A stretch of DNA of 22,454 bases from Spirochaetales bacterium UBA1265 (GCA_002308475.1 DBVL01000135.1:1-22454); one strand, 5' to 3'. Counted from the stretch's first letter, positions 1 through 8,968 are shown. Numbers and translations are program-made. Notes: generated from the sequence alone by a model not told the origin.

Positions 1-839
1 ATCTTGTCTATCTCATCAATAAAGACTATTCCCATTTGCTCAGTTCTTTCCTTGGCAAGATCCACTACCTTATCCTGATCAACGGTCTTGTCAAGTTCTT
101 CCTCCATGAACATCTCACGGGCCCTCTTGATTGTGATCCTATGCTTCTTACCTCTGTTCTGAGCACTTCTGAAAATATCAGTAATATTATTCATGGCATT
201 CTGGATATCATCCGGAGAAGCACCCATTACACCTATTTCAAAGCTTTTTGGAGCTCTGTTGTAAACAACTTCAACTTCTGTGTTCTCAAACTCGCCTTTT
301 CTCAGCTTTTGAAGAGTCAGTTCCCTGACCTTTACCCTGTCCTCTTCAAAGCTCTGATCTGCCTGAGGATTTGAATTCAGATTCGGAATCAGCAGATCAA
401 GAAGTCTCTCCTCTACCTTGGCCTTAACTGCTTCCTCATTCTTCTCAGCCATTTCTTTCTTGACCATAAGGACTGCACTGGCCATAAGATCCTTGATCAT
501 GGATTCAACATCACGACCAACATAACCGACCTCAGTGAATTTTGTTGCTTCAATCTTTATAAAAGGAGCATTTGAAAGCTTAGCTATTCTTCTTGCTATC
601 TCTGTCTTACCTACTCCTGTAGGACCAATCATGATTATATTTTTTGGAAACACTTCCTCTCTGATCTCATCTGGAAGTCTTTTCCTTCTTGTTCTGTTTC
701 TAAGAGCAACTGCTATAGTTCTCTTAGCCTTCTTCTGACCGATAATATATTTGTCAAGCTCAGAGACAATCTGGGATGGAACCATCTCATCCAGATTGAA
801 CTTCTTTTCGCTTGCTATCTGAAGACTCTTTTCTTCCAT
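1..839 (-). CDS. hslU: HslU, ATPase/unfoldase of the HslUV protease (3' end cut by window)
   Basis: HslU is the AAA+ hexamer that unfolds substrates and feeds them to the HslV peptidase in the cytoplasm. About 279 residues are visible, from the ATG at 839 to the window edge. The N-terminus has the family's I-domain-preceding helix region. Walker A GPTGVGKT is at residues 72-79, and the pore-loop motif GYVG is at about 105-108. The charged I-domain follows, and Walker B (FIDEIDK) is at the very end of what is visible. The C-terminal sensor-2 half lies outside. The start has a strong ribosome binding site, GGAGGA, about 8 nt upstream and inside the end of hslV. The gene begins 1 nt after the hslV stop, so the two are translationally coupled, as expected for a stoichiometric complex. 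It is the last visible gene of the division operon. Identity is secure. Confidence 0.96.
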   Translation of the reverse strand, partial: MEEKSLQIASEKKFNLDEMVPSQIVSELDKYIIGQKKAKRTIAVALRNRTRRKRLPDEIREEVFPKNIIMIGPTGVGKTEIARRIAKLSNAPFIKIEATKFTEVGYVGRDVESMIKDLMASAVLMVKKEMAEKNEEAVKAKVEERLLDLLIPNLNSNPQADQSFEEDRVKVRELTLQKLRKGEFENTEVEVVYNRAPKSFEIGVMGASPDDIQNAMNNITDIFRSAQNRGKKHRITIKRAREMFMEEELDKTVDQDKVVDLAKERTEQMGIVFIDEIDK

Positions 840-840
840 T

Positions 841-1374
841 TTATAATTCCTCCACGGTAAATGTAGAATCTGTGTAGATACAGATTGAGCTGGCAATAGC
901 CATGGACTTAAGCGCAATCTCTTTTGCTGAAAGAGCAACACCGGCATCAAGATATGCTCGGGCTGCTGAAAGGGCATAGTTTCCACCACTGCCTATTGCA
1001 ATGGCATCAAACTCAGGTTCAAGAACATCTCCCACTCCAGAAATGAGAAAAATCTTTTTCCCATCAGTAGCTAGAATCATAGCTTCAAGCTTTCTTAAAG
1101 CCCTGTCCATGCGCCATTCCTGAGCAAGTTTTACAGAAGCCCTGGTAATATCTCCGTTCTGCTCTGAAAGCTTCTTTTCAAAAAGATCATAAAGGGTGAA
1201 AGCATCTGCAGTACTGCCTGCAAAACCTACAATTATCTTGTCATTGAAGATTCTTCTGACCTTCCTCGCATTTCCTTTCATGATTGTGTCACCATTAGTG
1301 ACCTGCCCATCTCCGGCTATAGCTACGTGGCCGTCTTTCCTGACTGCCACAATTGTAGTACCTCTGAAACTCAT
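841..1374 (-). CDS. hslV: HslV, threonine peptidase of HslUV
   Basis: This is the proteolytic subunit of the two-component HslUV protease, a double hexameric ring in the cytoplasm. At 177 aa it is the normal family length. The nucleophile block TTIVAV, then GDGQVT and KGNARKVRR, are all present, as is IGSGGNYA near the C-terminus. The start is [11 protein letters not shown], so four residues separate the initiator Met from the conserved Thr6. In E. coli the Thr directly follows Met. Bacillus HslV (CodW) also carries a short extension, so exposing Thr6 may need processing, or the extension may be tolerated. The ATG overlaps the xerC stop codon by 4 nt (ATGA), and hslU follows 1 nt after the stop. 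Confidence is high. Confidence 0.97.
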   Translation of the reverse strand: MSFRGTTIVAVRKDGHVAIAGDGQVTNGDTIMKGNARKVRRIFNDKIIVGFAGSTADAFTLYDLFEKKLSEQNGDITRASVKLAQEWRMDRALRKLEAMILATDGKKIFLISGVGDVLEPEFDAIAIGSGGNYALSAARAYLDAGVALSAKEIALKSMAIASSICIYTDSTFTVEEL

Positions 1375-2282
1375 TCGTCTTTCCTCCTTGCATGAGGATG
1401 TGTCTTCTTGTACACAGCCTCAAGCCTTGCTCCGGAAACATGAGTATAAATCTGGGTTGTCCCTATATTCTCATGACCGAGCAAAGCCTGCACCATTCTT
1501 ATATCAGTATCCTTATCCAACAGTCTAGTTGCAAAAGTATGCCTAAATACGTGGGGTGTGAACTTCTTTGTTATCCCAAGTTCATCCCTGTATTTATCAA
1601 AAATAGCGTGAACGCTTGAATTCGGCAACTTATTACCCTTTTTATTTATCAGCAGTGTCCCATCATCTTCTTTTCTAAGAGAATCCAGAACTGTTTCTCT
1701 CTGAGGCAAGTACTCGCCAAGAAGATGCTCAACCCTCTGTGTAAGAAATACAAATCTCTGTTTTGATCCCTTTCCCGTTACCAATGCCCTATGCTCTTTC
1801 AGCTGAATATCTGAAATCTTCAAACCAAGCAGCTCCTGAAGTCTGCATCCAGTAGAATAAAACAGATTAAACATAGTCACTTCCATGAGAGATGTATAGT
1901 CTGAATACGGATGGTTCAACAAAGAATCCACTTCAGATTCCGAGAGAACAGAAGGAAGACGTCTACCCTGCTTAGCCTGTGCTATTCTTGAAAACGGTTG
2001 AATGGTTGCATATGAATTTGCACAGAGATAGTGATAAAAACTTCTGCATCCGGAGATAATACGGTTAATTGAGGCAGCCTTGTAACCTTGGTCATGGAGC
2101 ATGAGATCAAACTCCCTTGCGTCTTCAAAAACCATATCTGAGAGAGCCATACTTCTCTTTTCAAGATATTCTTCCAAAATTTTCAGATCATGGGCATAGG
2201 AAATGATTGTCTTTGGAGAAAAAGAGCGTACTTTTTTCAGGTATTCAAGGTATTTGTCAATTCTTTCCCTGTTCTCGTTCAT
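1371..2282 (-). CDS. xerC: Tyrosine recombinase, XerC-like
   Basis: This is a site-specific recombinase of the phage-integrase/Xer family, 303 aa, the typical length for XerC/XerD. An N-terminal SAM-like core-binding domain spans about residues 5-95, and the catalytic domain spans about 110-295. All catalytic residues are visible: R147 (TGCRLQELL), K171 (GKGSKQR), H244 and R247 (HVFRHTFA), H270 ([10 protein letters not shown]) and nucleophile Y279 (IYTHV). With the second Xer gene upstream in the same operon it would form the XerC/XerD pair. That pair resolves chromosome dimers at dif, and the pairing with ftsZ and ftsA suits that job. XerC versus XerD is assigned mainly from position next to hslV; the roles could be swapped. 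The start (MNENRER) has only a weak purine-rich ribosome site. It overlaps hslV by 4 nt. Confidence 0.9.
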   Translation of the reverse strand: MNENRERIDKYLEYLKKVRSFSPKTIISYAHDLKILEEYLEKRSMALSDMVFEDAREFDLMLHDQGYKAASINRIISGCRSFYHYLCANSYATIQPFSRIAQAKQGRRLPSVLSESEVDSLLNHPYSDYTSLMEVTMFNLFYSTGCRLQELLGLKISDIQLKEHRALVTGKGSKQRFVFLTQRVEHLLGEYLPQRETVLDSLRKEDDGTLLINKKGNKLPNSSVHAIFDKYRDELGITKKFTPHVFRHTFATRLLDKDTDIRMVQALLGHENIGTTQIYTHVSGARLEAVYKKTHPHARRKDE

Positions 2283-2301
2283 ATCTTCATCTTACCATTT
2301 T

Positions 2302-3255
2302 TCATGTTTGATTTGAAAGCTTCCGTTCAATACTGTAGTACCTATCTCCGAACCTGACTTCATGCTTGTCCTTGTATTCCACCTGTCGGATTCTATAGGC
2401 ACTGTCTATCCCGTTCTCTCCATAGTCCGAATAACTGTTTATGACCATGGCTCCATCTCTGGCAAGACTACAAGTCCCTCTTCGGCATGGAGACTCTCCT
2501 ACCCCTCCAACACTTACACAGACATCTCGACCAATTCTAAGCGCAAAGTCTGCAGTCATAAGTGCTCCTGAATGTGCAGGAGACTGAATGACAAGAGTCA
2601 TTTCACTCATGGCTGCAAGAATCATGTTCCTGAACACAAAATTGTATTTGAGCGCAGGAGTGCCAGGTACAAAACATGTAATGACACTGCCTCCACGCTC
2701 AACAGCACGGTTTCTCAGGTAGGCACTTCCTTTAGGATACTCAATATCAAAGCCATTCGGAAGAACAAGAACTGGTGGAGAATACATGGTTTCTTCTATT
2801 TCATAAGCTGACAAAGCTCCTGCACAGGCGGCCTGATCACAGCCTTCTGCCACACCTGTCACAACAGATAGTCCGTTAATTGAAGCTTCAAGACCCAACA
2901 TAAATGACTTCTGGATTCCTAGATAATCAGAGTGCCTGCTACCAACAATTGTAACTCTTTTATCGTGCACATCTGGCTTTTTCCCTTCATAGAAAAGCAT
3001 GGAAGGAAACCGTTTTTCAAGCTCATTTATAGGAGGAAAGCCTTCATCTCCAAACCACCAGATACCGCTGTATCTTGAAAAGTTCAACCATGAAAGAACA
3101 GATTCTGCAGCTGCATAATCAATATGCTCTATCTTAAACAGTCTGCAAACATCTGAAACAGATACTTCTTGCCTAATAAGAGAAAGTCGTTTTTCAAGAC
3201 TCAGCTCTGTCATTGATCCAATTACAAGACGTCTTTTTAATTCACTGTCTGTCAT
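2302..3255 (-). CDS. dprA: DprA/Smf-like DNA-processing protein, divergent
   Basis: DprA binds single-stranded DNA and loads RecA during natural transformation. The Rossmann fold is recognisable. An N-terminal helical region spans about residues 1-60. Then come VTIVGSR (101-107), VTGVAEGCDQAA (about 132-143, for the usual SGLARGIDxxA), NFVFRN (205-210, for the usual FPxRNR) and HSGALMTADFAL (228-239). The tail SLARDGAMVI matches the end of the Rossmann domain. The family's optional C-terminal winged helix is absent, as in many DprA proteins. Several otherwise near-invariant positions differ (R to E, I to C, P to V), so DNA-binding activity is uncertain. It lies between two Xer recombinase genes, 19 nt before xerC, with a good ribosome site (AAAGGAG). 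Family assignment is fairly sure; function is less so. Confidence 0.85.
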   Translation of the reverse strand: MTDSELKRRLVIGSMTELSLEKRLSLIRQEVSVSDVCRLFKIEHIDYAAAESVLSWLNFSRYSGIWWFGDEGFPPINELEKRFPSMLFYEGKKPDVHDKRVTIVGSRHSDYLGIQKSFMLGLEASINGLSVVTGVAEGCDQAACAGALSAYEIEETMYSPPVLVLPNGFDIEYPKGSAYLRNRAVERGGSVITCFVPGTPALKYNFVFRNMILAAMSEMTLVIQSPAHSGALMTADFALRIGRDVCVSVGGVGESPCRRGTCSLARDGAMVINSYSDYGENGIDSAYRIRQVEYKDKHEVRFGDRYYSIERKLSNQT

Positions 3256-3306
3256 GATAAATCTCCTTTACCAATTAAGACGAATTAAAATGCCTGAGCT
3301 TTGTGA

Positions 3307-4200
3307 TTATTTGTCTTTTTTATTATCAAGATCTGCTTTGAGAAAGGCTTGATAGAGGTTGTCAGTATTTACATGAGTGTAGATTTCAGTGGTCCTTATA
3401 TCACTGTGTCCAAGAAGCTCCTGAACAGACCTCAAATCAGCACCATTTCTTAGCATGTGGGTTGCAAAGCTGTGTCTTAATGTATGAACTTTGGCCTCAA
3501 CTCCTGCTTTTTTTGCATAGATTTTCAATCTTTGCCAGACAGCTTCACGGCTCAATGGTTGTAAATGCTCATTACAGAAAATCCATAGCATTTTTTTCCC
3601 TGAGGCTCTTGTGGTGGCTATGTGTCTTTCTAATGCCTCAATTGCTTTTTCTCCTACGGGGATAAAGCGTTGCTTGTCCCTCTTGCCAGTGACTATTATC
3701 CTCTTCTCTTCCCTATAGTAATCGGTTAGCTTCAGATTAATGCACTCACTGACTCTAAGTCCGCATGAGTAGATAAGCTCAAACATGGCTCTATCTCTGA
3801 TCCCCGTAGCCGTTTCAGTATCTATGGCATTCAGAATTTTATCTATGCAATCAAAATCAATTACAGAAGGTATTCTTCTTTCTAGATGGATGTTTTCCAG
3901 AAGCTCAGTAGGGTCATCTGTCCTGATACGTTCTGAACATATATATCTGAAAAACATGCGTAGTGTTGTTATGATTTTTGCAACAGTTCTTGAAGAAAGA
4001 TTTTCCGAACGCTGAACAAGATAATCTCTGATCTGAGCGGTTGTGACATCTTCAACATCTAAGTCTTTCAACTTCAGATAACAAAGAAAGCATGCTATCT
4101 CCTTTTTATAGGTTTCCCTGGTAGCAGGAGAAGCATGCCTCTCAACAATAAGGCTTTCTTCAAAAGCCTTAAGTAAACTGTCAGTTGTTTCCTTCATCAT
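3307..4200 (-). CDS. xerD: Tyrosine recombinase, XerD-like
   Basis: This is the second tyrosine recombinase of the operon, 297 aa from the ATG chosen here. All catalytic residues are present (numbered from that Met): R149 (SCGLRVSE), K173 (TGKRDKQR), H239 and R242 ([14 protein letters not shown]), H265 ([13 protein letters not shown]) and Y274. The N-terminal SAM-like domain is about residues 5-90. The frame stays open to 4272, but the extra residues are hydrophobic and unlike any Xer N-terminus, and they fall inside the ftsZ coding end. The tandem ATGs at 4200 and 4197 give the expected start. The gene overlaps the end of ftsZ by about 20 nt and lacks a clear Shine-Dalgarno, so translation is probably coupled to ftsZ. 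The likely role is as XerC's partner at dif during division. Confidence 0.91.
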   Translation of the reverse strand: MMKETTDSLLKAFEESLIVERHASPATRETYKKEIACFLCYLKLKDLDVEDVTTAQIRDYLVQRSENLSSRTVAKIITTLRMFFRYICSERIRTDDPTELLENIHLERRIPSVIDFDCIDKILNAIDTETATGIRDRAMFELIYSCGLRVSECINLKLTDYYREEKRIIVTGKRDKQRFIPVGEKAIEALERHIATTRASGKKMLWIFCNEHLQPLSREAVWQRLKIYAKKAGVEAKVHTLRHSFATHMLRNGADLRSVQELLGHSDIRTTEIYTHVNTDNLYQAFLKADLDNKKDK

Positions 4201-5425
4201 CACGACGCTGGTAGCGGAGGATAGCAGGATAAGAATAATCATTCTGAGAAGGAGTTGCAGTATTTCCTGCACTCTGTCTTCTTCCTATCTGCTGCTGGAG
4301 GTCCTGCCATCTGTTGACAGTAATAACCTCTTCCTGCTTATGAGCATCTTCCTGTGCAGGAGTTTCCTCAAGTCTTGAACTGTCAGAATTCAGGTACTGG
4401 TCAAAACGCTTCTTTGGCTTCTCATACTCAGGCATATCTACAGTTATGGATTCCTGTTTGAAGCCTGTAGCAACAACAGTAACCTGAACCTTATCTCCAA
4501 GATCCGGATTATAAGCTTGACCGGAAATTATAAGAGCATCAGAATCACAATTTTCTGTAATAAGCTCAACTACGTCCTGGAACTCAGTAAGTGTAAGCCC
4601 ATCACCAGCAGTCACATTTACAAGAACACTCTTAGCTCCATCAATCTTAGCATTTTCAAGCAGAGGGTTATTAACAGCCAGTCTTGCAGCATCAATAGCT
4701 CTATTGGCACCTTCTCCAATTCCTATTCCCATGATGGCATCTCCCTTGCCCTTCATGACTGTTCTAACATCTGCAAAGTCAATGTTGATTTCTCCGGGTT
4801 CTGTAATCAGCTCTGATATACCCTGAACTCCCTGTCTGAGAACATCATCCGCAAGGAGGAAAGCCTGCCTGATCGGAGTATTGTTCTCAGCAACTTTAAG
4901 CAGATACTGGTTAGGAATGAGAAGAAGAGTGTCTACTTGCTTTCTCAGCTTCTCAATACCCTGGTTTGCAAACTCAAGTTTCTTTCTGCCCTCAAAAGCA
5001 AAAGGAGTTGTTACAACAGCAACTGTAAGAATATTCTCAGATTTCGCAATTTCCGCAACAACAGGAGCTGCACCGGTACCGGTACCACCACCCATTCCAG
5101 CAGTGATGAACACCATGTCTGTTCCATGGAGAAGCTTTTTAATCTCCTCTTTGCTCTCTTCTGCGGCCTTCTCACCCATCTCAGGAATTCCACCTGCTCC
5201 AAGACCACCTGTAAGTTCCTTACCAATTGGAAGTCTTATACTGGCGTTTGATCTCTGGAGAGCCTGAACATCTGTATTCATGGCTACAAAAGTAACCTTT
5301 TTAAGACCTGCGGAAATCATTCTGTTGACGGCATTTCCACCTGCTCCACCAACACCAATAACCTTTATCTCTGTAGGCTGACTCTGTTCGTCACTCAATA
5401 AATCTTCAATTGTTGCAAAATCCAT
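4181..5425 (-). CDS. ftsZ: FtsZ, tubulin-like division GTPase
   Basis: This GTPase polymerises into the cytokinetic ring. At 414 aa it is normal length. The sequence shows the N-terminal [14 protein letters not shown], the GTP-binding signature GGGTGTGAA (residues 112-120) and the catalytic T7 loop NIDFAD (214-219), so GTP hydrolysis should be intact. After the globular core comes a variable linker (about 335-395). It ends in [13 protein letters not shown] (396-408), which matches the conserved C-terminal peptide (consensus DIPxFLR) that docks on FtsA. FtsZ therefore looks fully functional even though wall-synthesis genes nearby look degenerate. Ribosome site GAGG is about 9 nt upstream. It lies 25 nt after ftsA and overlaps xerD. 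Confidence 0.98.
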   Translation of the reverse strand: MDFATIEDLLSDEQSQPTEIKVIGVGGAGGNAVNRMISAGLKKVTFVAMNTDVQALQRSNASIRLPIGKELTGGLGAGGIPEMGEKAAEESKEEIKKLLHGTDMVFITAGMGGGTGTGAAPVVAEIAKSENILTVAVVTTPFAFEGRKKLEFANQGIEKLRKQVDTLLLIPNQYLLKVAENNTPIRQAFLLADDVLRQGVQGISELITEPGEINIDFADVRTVMKGKGDAIMGIGIGEGANRAIDAARLAVNNPLLENAKIDGAKSVLVNVTAGDGLTLTEFQDVVELITENCDSDALIISGQAYNPDLGDKVQVTVVATGFKQESITVDMPEYEKPKKRFDQYLNSDSSRLEETPAQEDAHKQEEVITVNRWQDLQQQIGRRQSAGNTATPSQNDYSYPAILRYQRRDDEGNN

Positions 5426-5450
5426 TATATTTCCTCACTCACAATATACA

Positions 5451-6689
5451 TCAAACAACGGTTTTAATAAAGTTGGACAGCTTTCTGAAAAAACCTGATT
5501 TTGAAGAATCTTTTCCGTTACTGTGCCTATTTGAACCACCACCGCTTCTTCTTGCTTCAGACTTAAGAAGCCCAAGAACTGTTGTGTACCTTGGATCAAT
5601 ATATGTTCTGTCCAGGCCAGGAAGAGCCTCAGGGAAGCCTATTCTAGCCTGCATTCTGAAAATCTCGTTAGCCAGTTCAGTAGCACCGGAAATAAGAGAA
5701 CCACCACCAACAAGAACAACTCCACCACCAAAATTTCCTCTGATTCCCTTAATCTCAAGGTCTTGCTTGAGCAATGAGAATATCTCTGCCATTCTAGGCT
5801 CAATTATCTTACTCAGCTCAACTTTCGGCATCTGTATGGAAGGAAGGCCTCCAACCTGCGGAATAATAATCTTGTCCTCCTGTTTTACAGAAGGAATAAA
5901 GCAGTTTCCAGATTCACACTTAATCTGTTCTGCTGTAGTCTTTGGTTTGTTGAGAAGGAAGGCTATGTCATTTGTTACATTGTTTCCTCCAAGATCAACT
6001 CCACCCACATAACATGGAGAACCACCCTGATAAACAATCATGTTTGTTATGTTTGACCCTATGTTAATCAGGACTGTTCCCATCTCCTTCTCGTCTGTTC
6101 CAAGAACAACCTCTGCATCTGCAAGCTGCTCAAGAACAAGTCTGGAATTATTGAAACCTGCTCTCTGAAGACATTTTTTAGTATTTGAACAGTTTGTCTG
6201 CGAACCCAGAACAACAAGTGCCCTGCTTTCCAGTCTGTGTCCTGACATGTTCACTGGATCCTTTATTCCACTTTTCCCGTCAACACTGAAATCCTGAACA
6301 AGTGTATGAAGAATGAATCTGTCCTGAGCAAGCTCAAAGGTTCTGGCAACTTCAAGAGATTTGAAGATATCTGAACTGGTAATCTCAAGCCCCTTTGTAT
6401 TTATTCCTATAACACCTTCACTCTGGCGACCTTCTATTGAAGAGCCTCCAACTCCGGCTATTACTGTCTGAACCTCTACTCCTGCCTGCAATTCTGCTTC
6501 CTGGATAACGGAGGAAATGGATTTAAGCGTCTGTTCCACATTCACGATAACACCGTTACGAACTCCATCACTAGGACGCTCGCAAAGCGTATCTACCATA
6601 AGAGAGCCGTCTTTTGAAATAGAACCTATGGCAGCTCGAATCCATGAAGAACCTATATCAAGTCCCATCATAACCTTTTCTGAAGCCAT
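5451..6689 (-). CDS. ftsA: FtsA, actin-like membrane tether for FtsZ
   Basis: FtsA anchors FtsZ filaments to the membrane and recruits later divisome proteins. At 412 aa it is normal length. Visible are the phosphate-1 loop GLDIGSSWIRAAIG (9-22), the FtsA-specific 1C subdomain (about 85-160) and the adenosine motif VVLVGGGSLISG (324-335). A basic linker follows, then a C-terminal amphipathic helix (GFFRKLSNFIKTVV, 399-412), the membrane-targeting sequence. The phosphate-2 region reads INIGSNITNMIVYQGG (about 208-223). Most actin-family members have D-x-G-x-G-T-T-x, so Asp is Asn209 here and a Gly is lost. This may lower ATPase activity without preventing nucleotide binding. Ribosome site GGAGG is well placed. 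Identity is sure. Confidence 0.96.
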   Translation of the reverse strand: MASEKVMMGLDIGSSWIRAAIGSISKDGSLMVDTLCERPSDGVRNGVIVNVEQTLKSISSVIQEAELQAGVEVQTVIAGVGGSSIEGRQSEGVIGINTKGLEITSSDIFKSLEVARTFELAQDRFILHTLVQDFSVDGKSGIKDPVNMSGHRLESRALVVLGSQTNCSNTKKCLQRAGFNNSRLVLEQLADAEVVLGTDEKEMGTVLINIGSNITNMIVYQGGSPCYVGGVDLGGNNVTNDIAFLLNKPKTTAEQIKCESGNCFIPSVKQEDKIIIPQVGGLPSIQMPKVELSKIIEPRMAEIFSLLKQDLEIKGIRGNFGGGVVLVGGGSLISGATELANEIFRMQARIGFPEALPGLDRTYIDPRYTTVLGLLKSEARRSGGGSNRHSNGKDSSKSGFFRKLSNFIKTVV

Positions 6690-6701
6690 ATCTCTCCCTC
6701 C

Positions 6702-7448
6702 TTATTTCCTTTTGACCAAAGCAGTTGAATACAGATCATACCTTATATGTCCAGAATAGCTGTCATTCTTTTGAACTATTAGTTCAAGAGCTTCAGAAAG
6801 ACGCTCTGAAGTAACAGGTTCACGGATATATAAAACCGTATTCAGGTCGGACAAAACCAACTCTATCAGACCGAACTGATTACTGTTATTATTATCGTAT
6901 TTTATTTCTGTTATCAAGCCGTTTGAAGACAGCGGACCTATGAGCTCAAGCATCTGATAGAAGCCTTGATCATAGCCCCATTTATCAATCAGAACAGCAT
7001 ATGCAGGGTTAAGTTCCACTGCGGGAAGATCAGAATACAGATTAAAAGTATCTTCATCTGTCACTTGCATGGAAGTAGTATCTGCCAGATAGAAGACAGT
7101 ACCCGTTTCATACAAAGCGTAAGCCCTGATTCTATAATCCTGATAGACAACATCAATATTCAAAGTGGAAGGAAAATATCTTTTGACAGAAACAGATACT
7201 ACACTTTCATAACTCTTGATTATATTTCTTATATTTGAAACGGATATTTCAAATATGTTCATCCCCTTTAATCTGTTCTGCAACCTTTTAAGGTCACTGT
7301 TAATGGTGCCACTCTGACCTGTAACTGAAATATTTACTTCCATTACATCAAAATAGCTTATGTTTCTAGCAGCGAAATACAGGGCTGCTGAAAGAATAAT
7401 CACAAAGAGTAAAACAAGAAACAATCCAAGAAGCTTTCTATTTTTCAT
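6702..7448 (-). CDS. ftsQ: FtsQ/DivIB-type division protein with POTRA domain
   Basis: This bitopic membrane protein bridges FtsL/FtsB-type proteins to the rest of the divisome. It is 248 aa. A short basic N-terminus (MKNRK) and one membrane segment (about residues 6-27) are followed by an extracytoplasmic POTRA domain (about 35-105). That domain includes MNIFEISVSNIRNIIKSYES and the strand VVSVSVKRYFPSTLNIDVVY, a typical FtsQ POTRA signature. The beta domain continues to about residue 240. Position between ftsW and ftsA is the usual one for ftsQ/divIB. It overlaps ftsW by 11 nt and sits 12 nt before ftsA. Overall sequence is divergent, so the name rests on topology, POTRA motif and context. 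Confidence 0.88.
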   Translation of the reverse strand: MKNRKLLGLFLVLLFVIILSAALYFAARNISYFDVMEVNISVTGQSGTINSDLKRLQNRLKGMNIFEISVSNIRNIIKSYESVVSVSVKRYFPSTLNIDVVYQDYRIRAYALYETGTVFYLADTTSMQVTDEDTFNLYSDLPAVELNPAYAVLIDKWGYDQGFYQMLELIGPLSSNGLITEIKYDNNNSNQFGLIELVLSDLNTVLYIREPVTSERLSEALELIVQKNDSYSGHIRYDLYSTALVKRK

Positions 7449-8631
7449 AAAGTACTGGCTCCTGACTGTAATCGTATTTCTGATAAACCGGCAACTCGGC
7501 CTTTTCTTTCTCCTTCTTGAAAGTCTTGAGAAGTATGAAACATTCTAATATGACAACCGCCACATCAGCACCGTAGGAGAAGAAAGGCAAAGACAGAAAT
7601 GAGAAAGGCAGAACTTCAAATACCGCAGCTGTGTTAAGAATAAACTGCCACACAATAATAGTCGTCATGGAATTACAAAGATTTGAATAGAAACAGTTAA
7701 TACTTCTGAGTCCCTTTGCTCCACTATAACCAAGAATGATTATAAGAATAAAAAGAAAAGAGATGACTGCAAACCCAAAATAACCGAACTCTTCAAATAC
7801 ATTACAGAGAATATAAGGGCCAGAAATCCCATCTATCACCCCATATTTGTACAAGCCTTGAGCAGCGCCCTTTCCCATCAATTCCCCAGAAGAAATACTT
7901 TTATATCTGAGAACTGATTGTGTAGCATCAGATTCTGTAAACAGACCAGGAATAAAGAAACTTAATATCTCTCTGATTTCAGAAGAATCAGAAAGAACTG
8001 TACAGACAAAGGGTACAGCAATAAACAGGACTAGAAGTAAAACCCCACCAAGACCAACGCCACCCAATGCAAAAAGATAGATGATCAAGACCAGGAAAAG
8101 AAGACTCATCATCAGGTTCTTTTCCAGAGAGACAACAAAGAAAAATGCCACACAGAAAAGGAGGGGCAAAGCTATTTCTCTTAATCTGTCAAAACTGTTG
8201 TTTCTTTTCCCAAAATAATGAGAAAGATACATAGATATACCGAGAACCAATAGTGAATATGAGAACTGAGGAGAAAAAGCAAGACCCATAACAGAAAAAA
8301 GCGAGAGACCAAAAAAGATAAATACAGAGAGAGGAGAAAGGACCTCAAAGGACTTTTCCGGTATAAAATAAAACAGAAGACCTGCTACTGTACCGCAGAG
8401 AATGAAAATAATCTGATTCTGCAGATAGTAGTAGTGATTTCTGTTCTCACTTAAGGCTTTAGGATAAGTTGATGAATAAGTACAGACAAGGCCTAACACT
8501 ACAAGTATCAGTATGACTGTGAACAGAACAACTGAATTCCTCTTGAAGTTATACGGGCTCTTCCCTTCAGAAACATTTCCGGTCAGGGATTTCCCCATGA
8601 AATTCCAGTCATCATAATTATTCCTGTTCAC
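7438..8631 (-). CDS. ftsW: FtsW-like SEDS membrane protein lacking the catalytic Asp
   Basis: By position and fold this is FtsW, the SEDS glycosyltransferase that polymerises septal peptidoglycan with FtsI. About ten hydrophobic segments are seen. N-terminal GLVCTYSSTYP resembles the SEDS GLVMVYSAS. GELMGKG (about residues 249-255) and LPFFSYG (348-354) are also kept. Key motifs are lost. The usual RWI...QPSE block is replaced by sequence ending QFSYSL. The QPDxGT block is SLEKNLMM. In the loop normally reading LPEAHTDFIFAxxxEELG, this protein reads VIDGISGPYILCNVFEEFG, which puts Pro272 at the catalytic Asp. Enzyme activity is therefore doubtful; a scaffolding role is an inference. The frame opens at a GTG at 8640, but the GTG at 8631 has AGGTGG about 6 nt upstream and is preferred. 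Confidence 0.85.
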   Translation of the reverse strand: MNRNNYDDWNFMGKSLTGNVSEGKSPYNFKRNSVVLFTVILILVVLGLVCTYSSTYPKALSENRNHYYYLQNQIIFILCGTVAGLLFYFIPEKSFEVLSPLSVFIFFGLSLFSVMGLAFSPQFSYSLLVLGISMYLSHYFGKRNNSFDRLREIALPLLFCVAFFFVVSLEKNLMMSLLFLVLIIYLFALGGVGLGGVLLLVLFIAVPFVCTVLSDSSEIREILSFFIPGLFTESDATQSVLRYKSISSGELMGKGAAQGLYKYGVIDGISGPYILCNVFEEFGYFGFAVISFLFILIIILGYSGAKGLRSINCFYSNLCNSMTTIIVWQFILNTAAVFEVLPFSFLSLPFFSYGADVAVVILECFILLKTFKKEKEKAELPVYQKYDYSQEPVLYEK

Positions 8632-8670
8632 AGTTCCCACCTTGCGATTACTGGAATAATTATAAAAAAA

Positions 8671-8967
8671 TCAAAGTACGCTTGCAACAGTTACATCTAC
8701 ACTGTCTCTAATCTGTGTGAAGTTGATGTTCTGTACAGAGGCCTGCTCAATAAGATACTCAGGAGTTGTTCTGCGGGCTATTTGTCCCTTCTCAACAATC
8801 TGCTTTTCACTGAGATACATTATGTTTGCTTTTGTTCTTTCTATTTTCGAATGAATCCCTGCGCTCACAGCACTCTGCCATACAGGAACGAGCATGCACA
8901 GGCCTACAAAAATAAGAATAACAACTATACTGAAACTCTTTCCTTTTGCTTTTGTTTCTCTACCCAT
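8671..8967 (-). CDS. ftsL: FtsL-like small bitopic division protein
   Basis: This is a 98-aa protein with a basic N-terminus, one membrane segment (about residues 12-30) and a polar helical tail (about 36-75) compatible with a short coiled coil. It ends in a short hydrophobic stretch. FtsL proteins are poorly conserved, so the call rests on size, topology and position directly after rsmH and before ftsW. In walled bacteria FtsL recruits and activates the FtsW-FtsI pair; ftsI would normally follow here, but the next gene is ftsW. It starts 1 nt after the rsmH stop with AAAGGAG upstream. The gap of about 40 nt to the FtsW start is one of the larger gaps in this operon. Confidence 0.68.
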   Translation of the reverse strand: MGRETKAKGKSFSIVVILIFVGLCMLVPVWQSAVSAGIHSKIERTKANIMYLSEKQIVEKGQIARRTTPEYLIEQASVQNINFTQIRDSVDVTVASVL

Positions 8968-8968
8968 T

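Noticed and set aside
1371..4200. Xer genes as integrases of a mobile element
   Set aside because: They are embedded in a collinear housekeeping operon with no att-like repeats or cargo and have XerC/XerD size and motifs.
4201..4272. Upstream extension of xerD to 4272
   Set aside because: It lies inside the end of ftsZ and adds a hydrophobic peptide unlike any Xer N-terminus; the tandem ATGs at 4197-4200 fit the family.
5410..6012. 200-codon plus-strand open frame opposite ftsA
   Set aside because: It is the antisense of ftsA, whose family motifs are complete; no ribosome site or recognisable domain on the plus strand.
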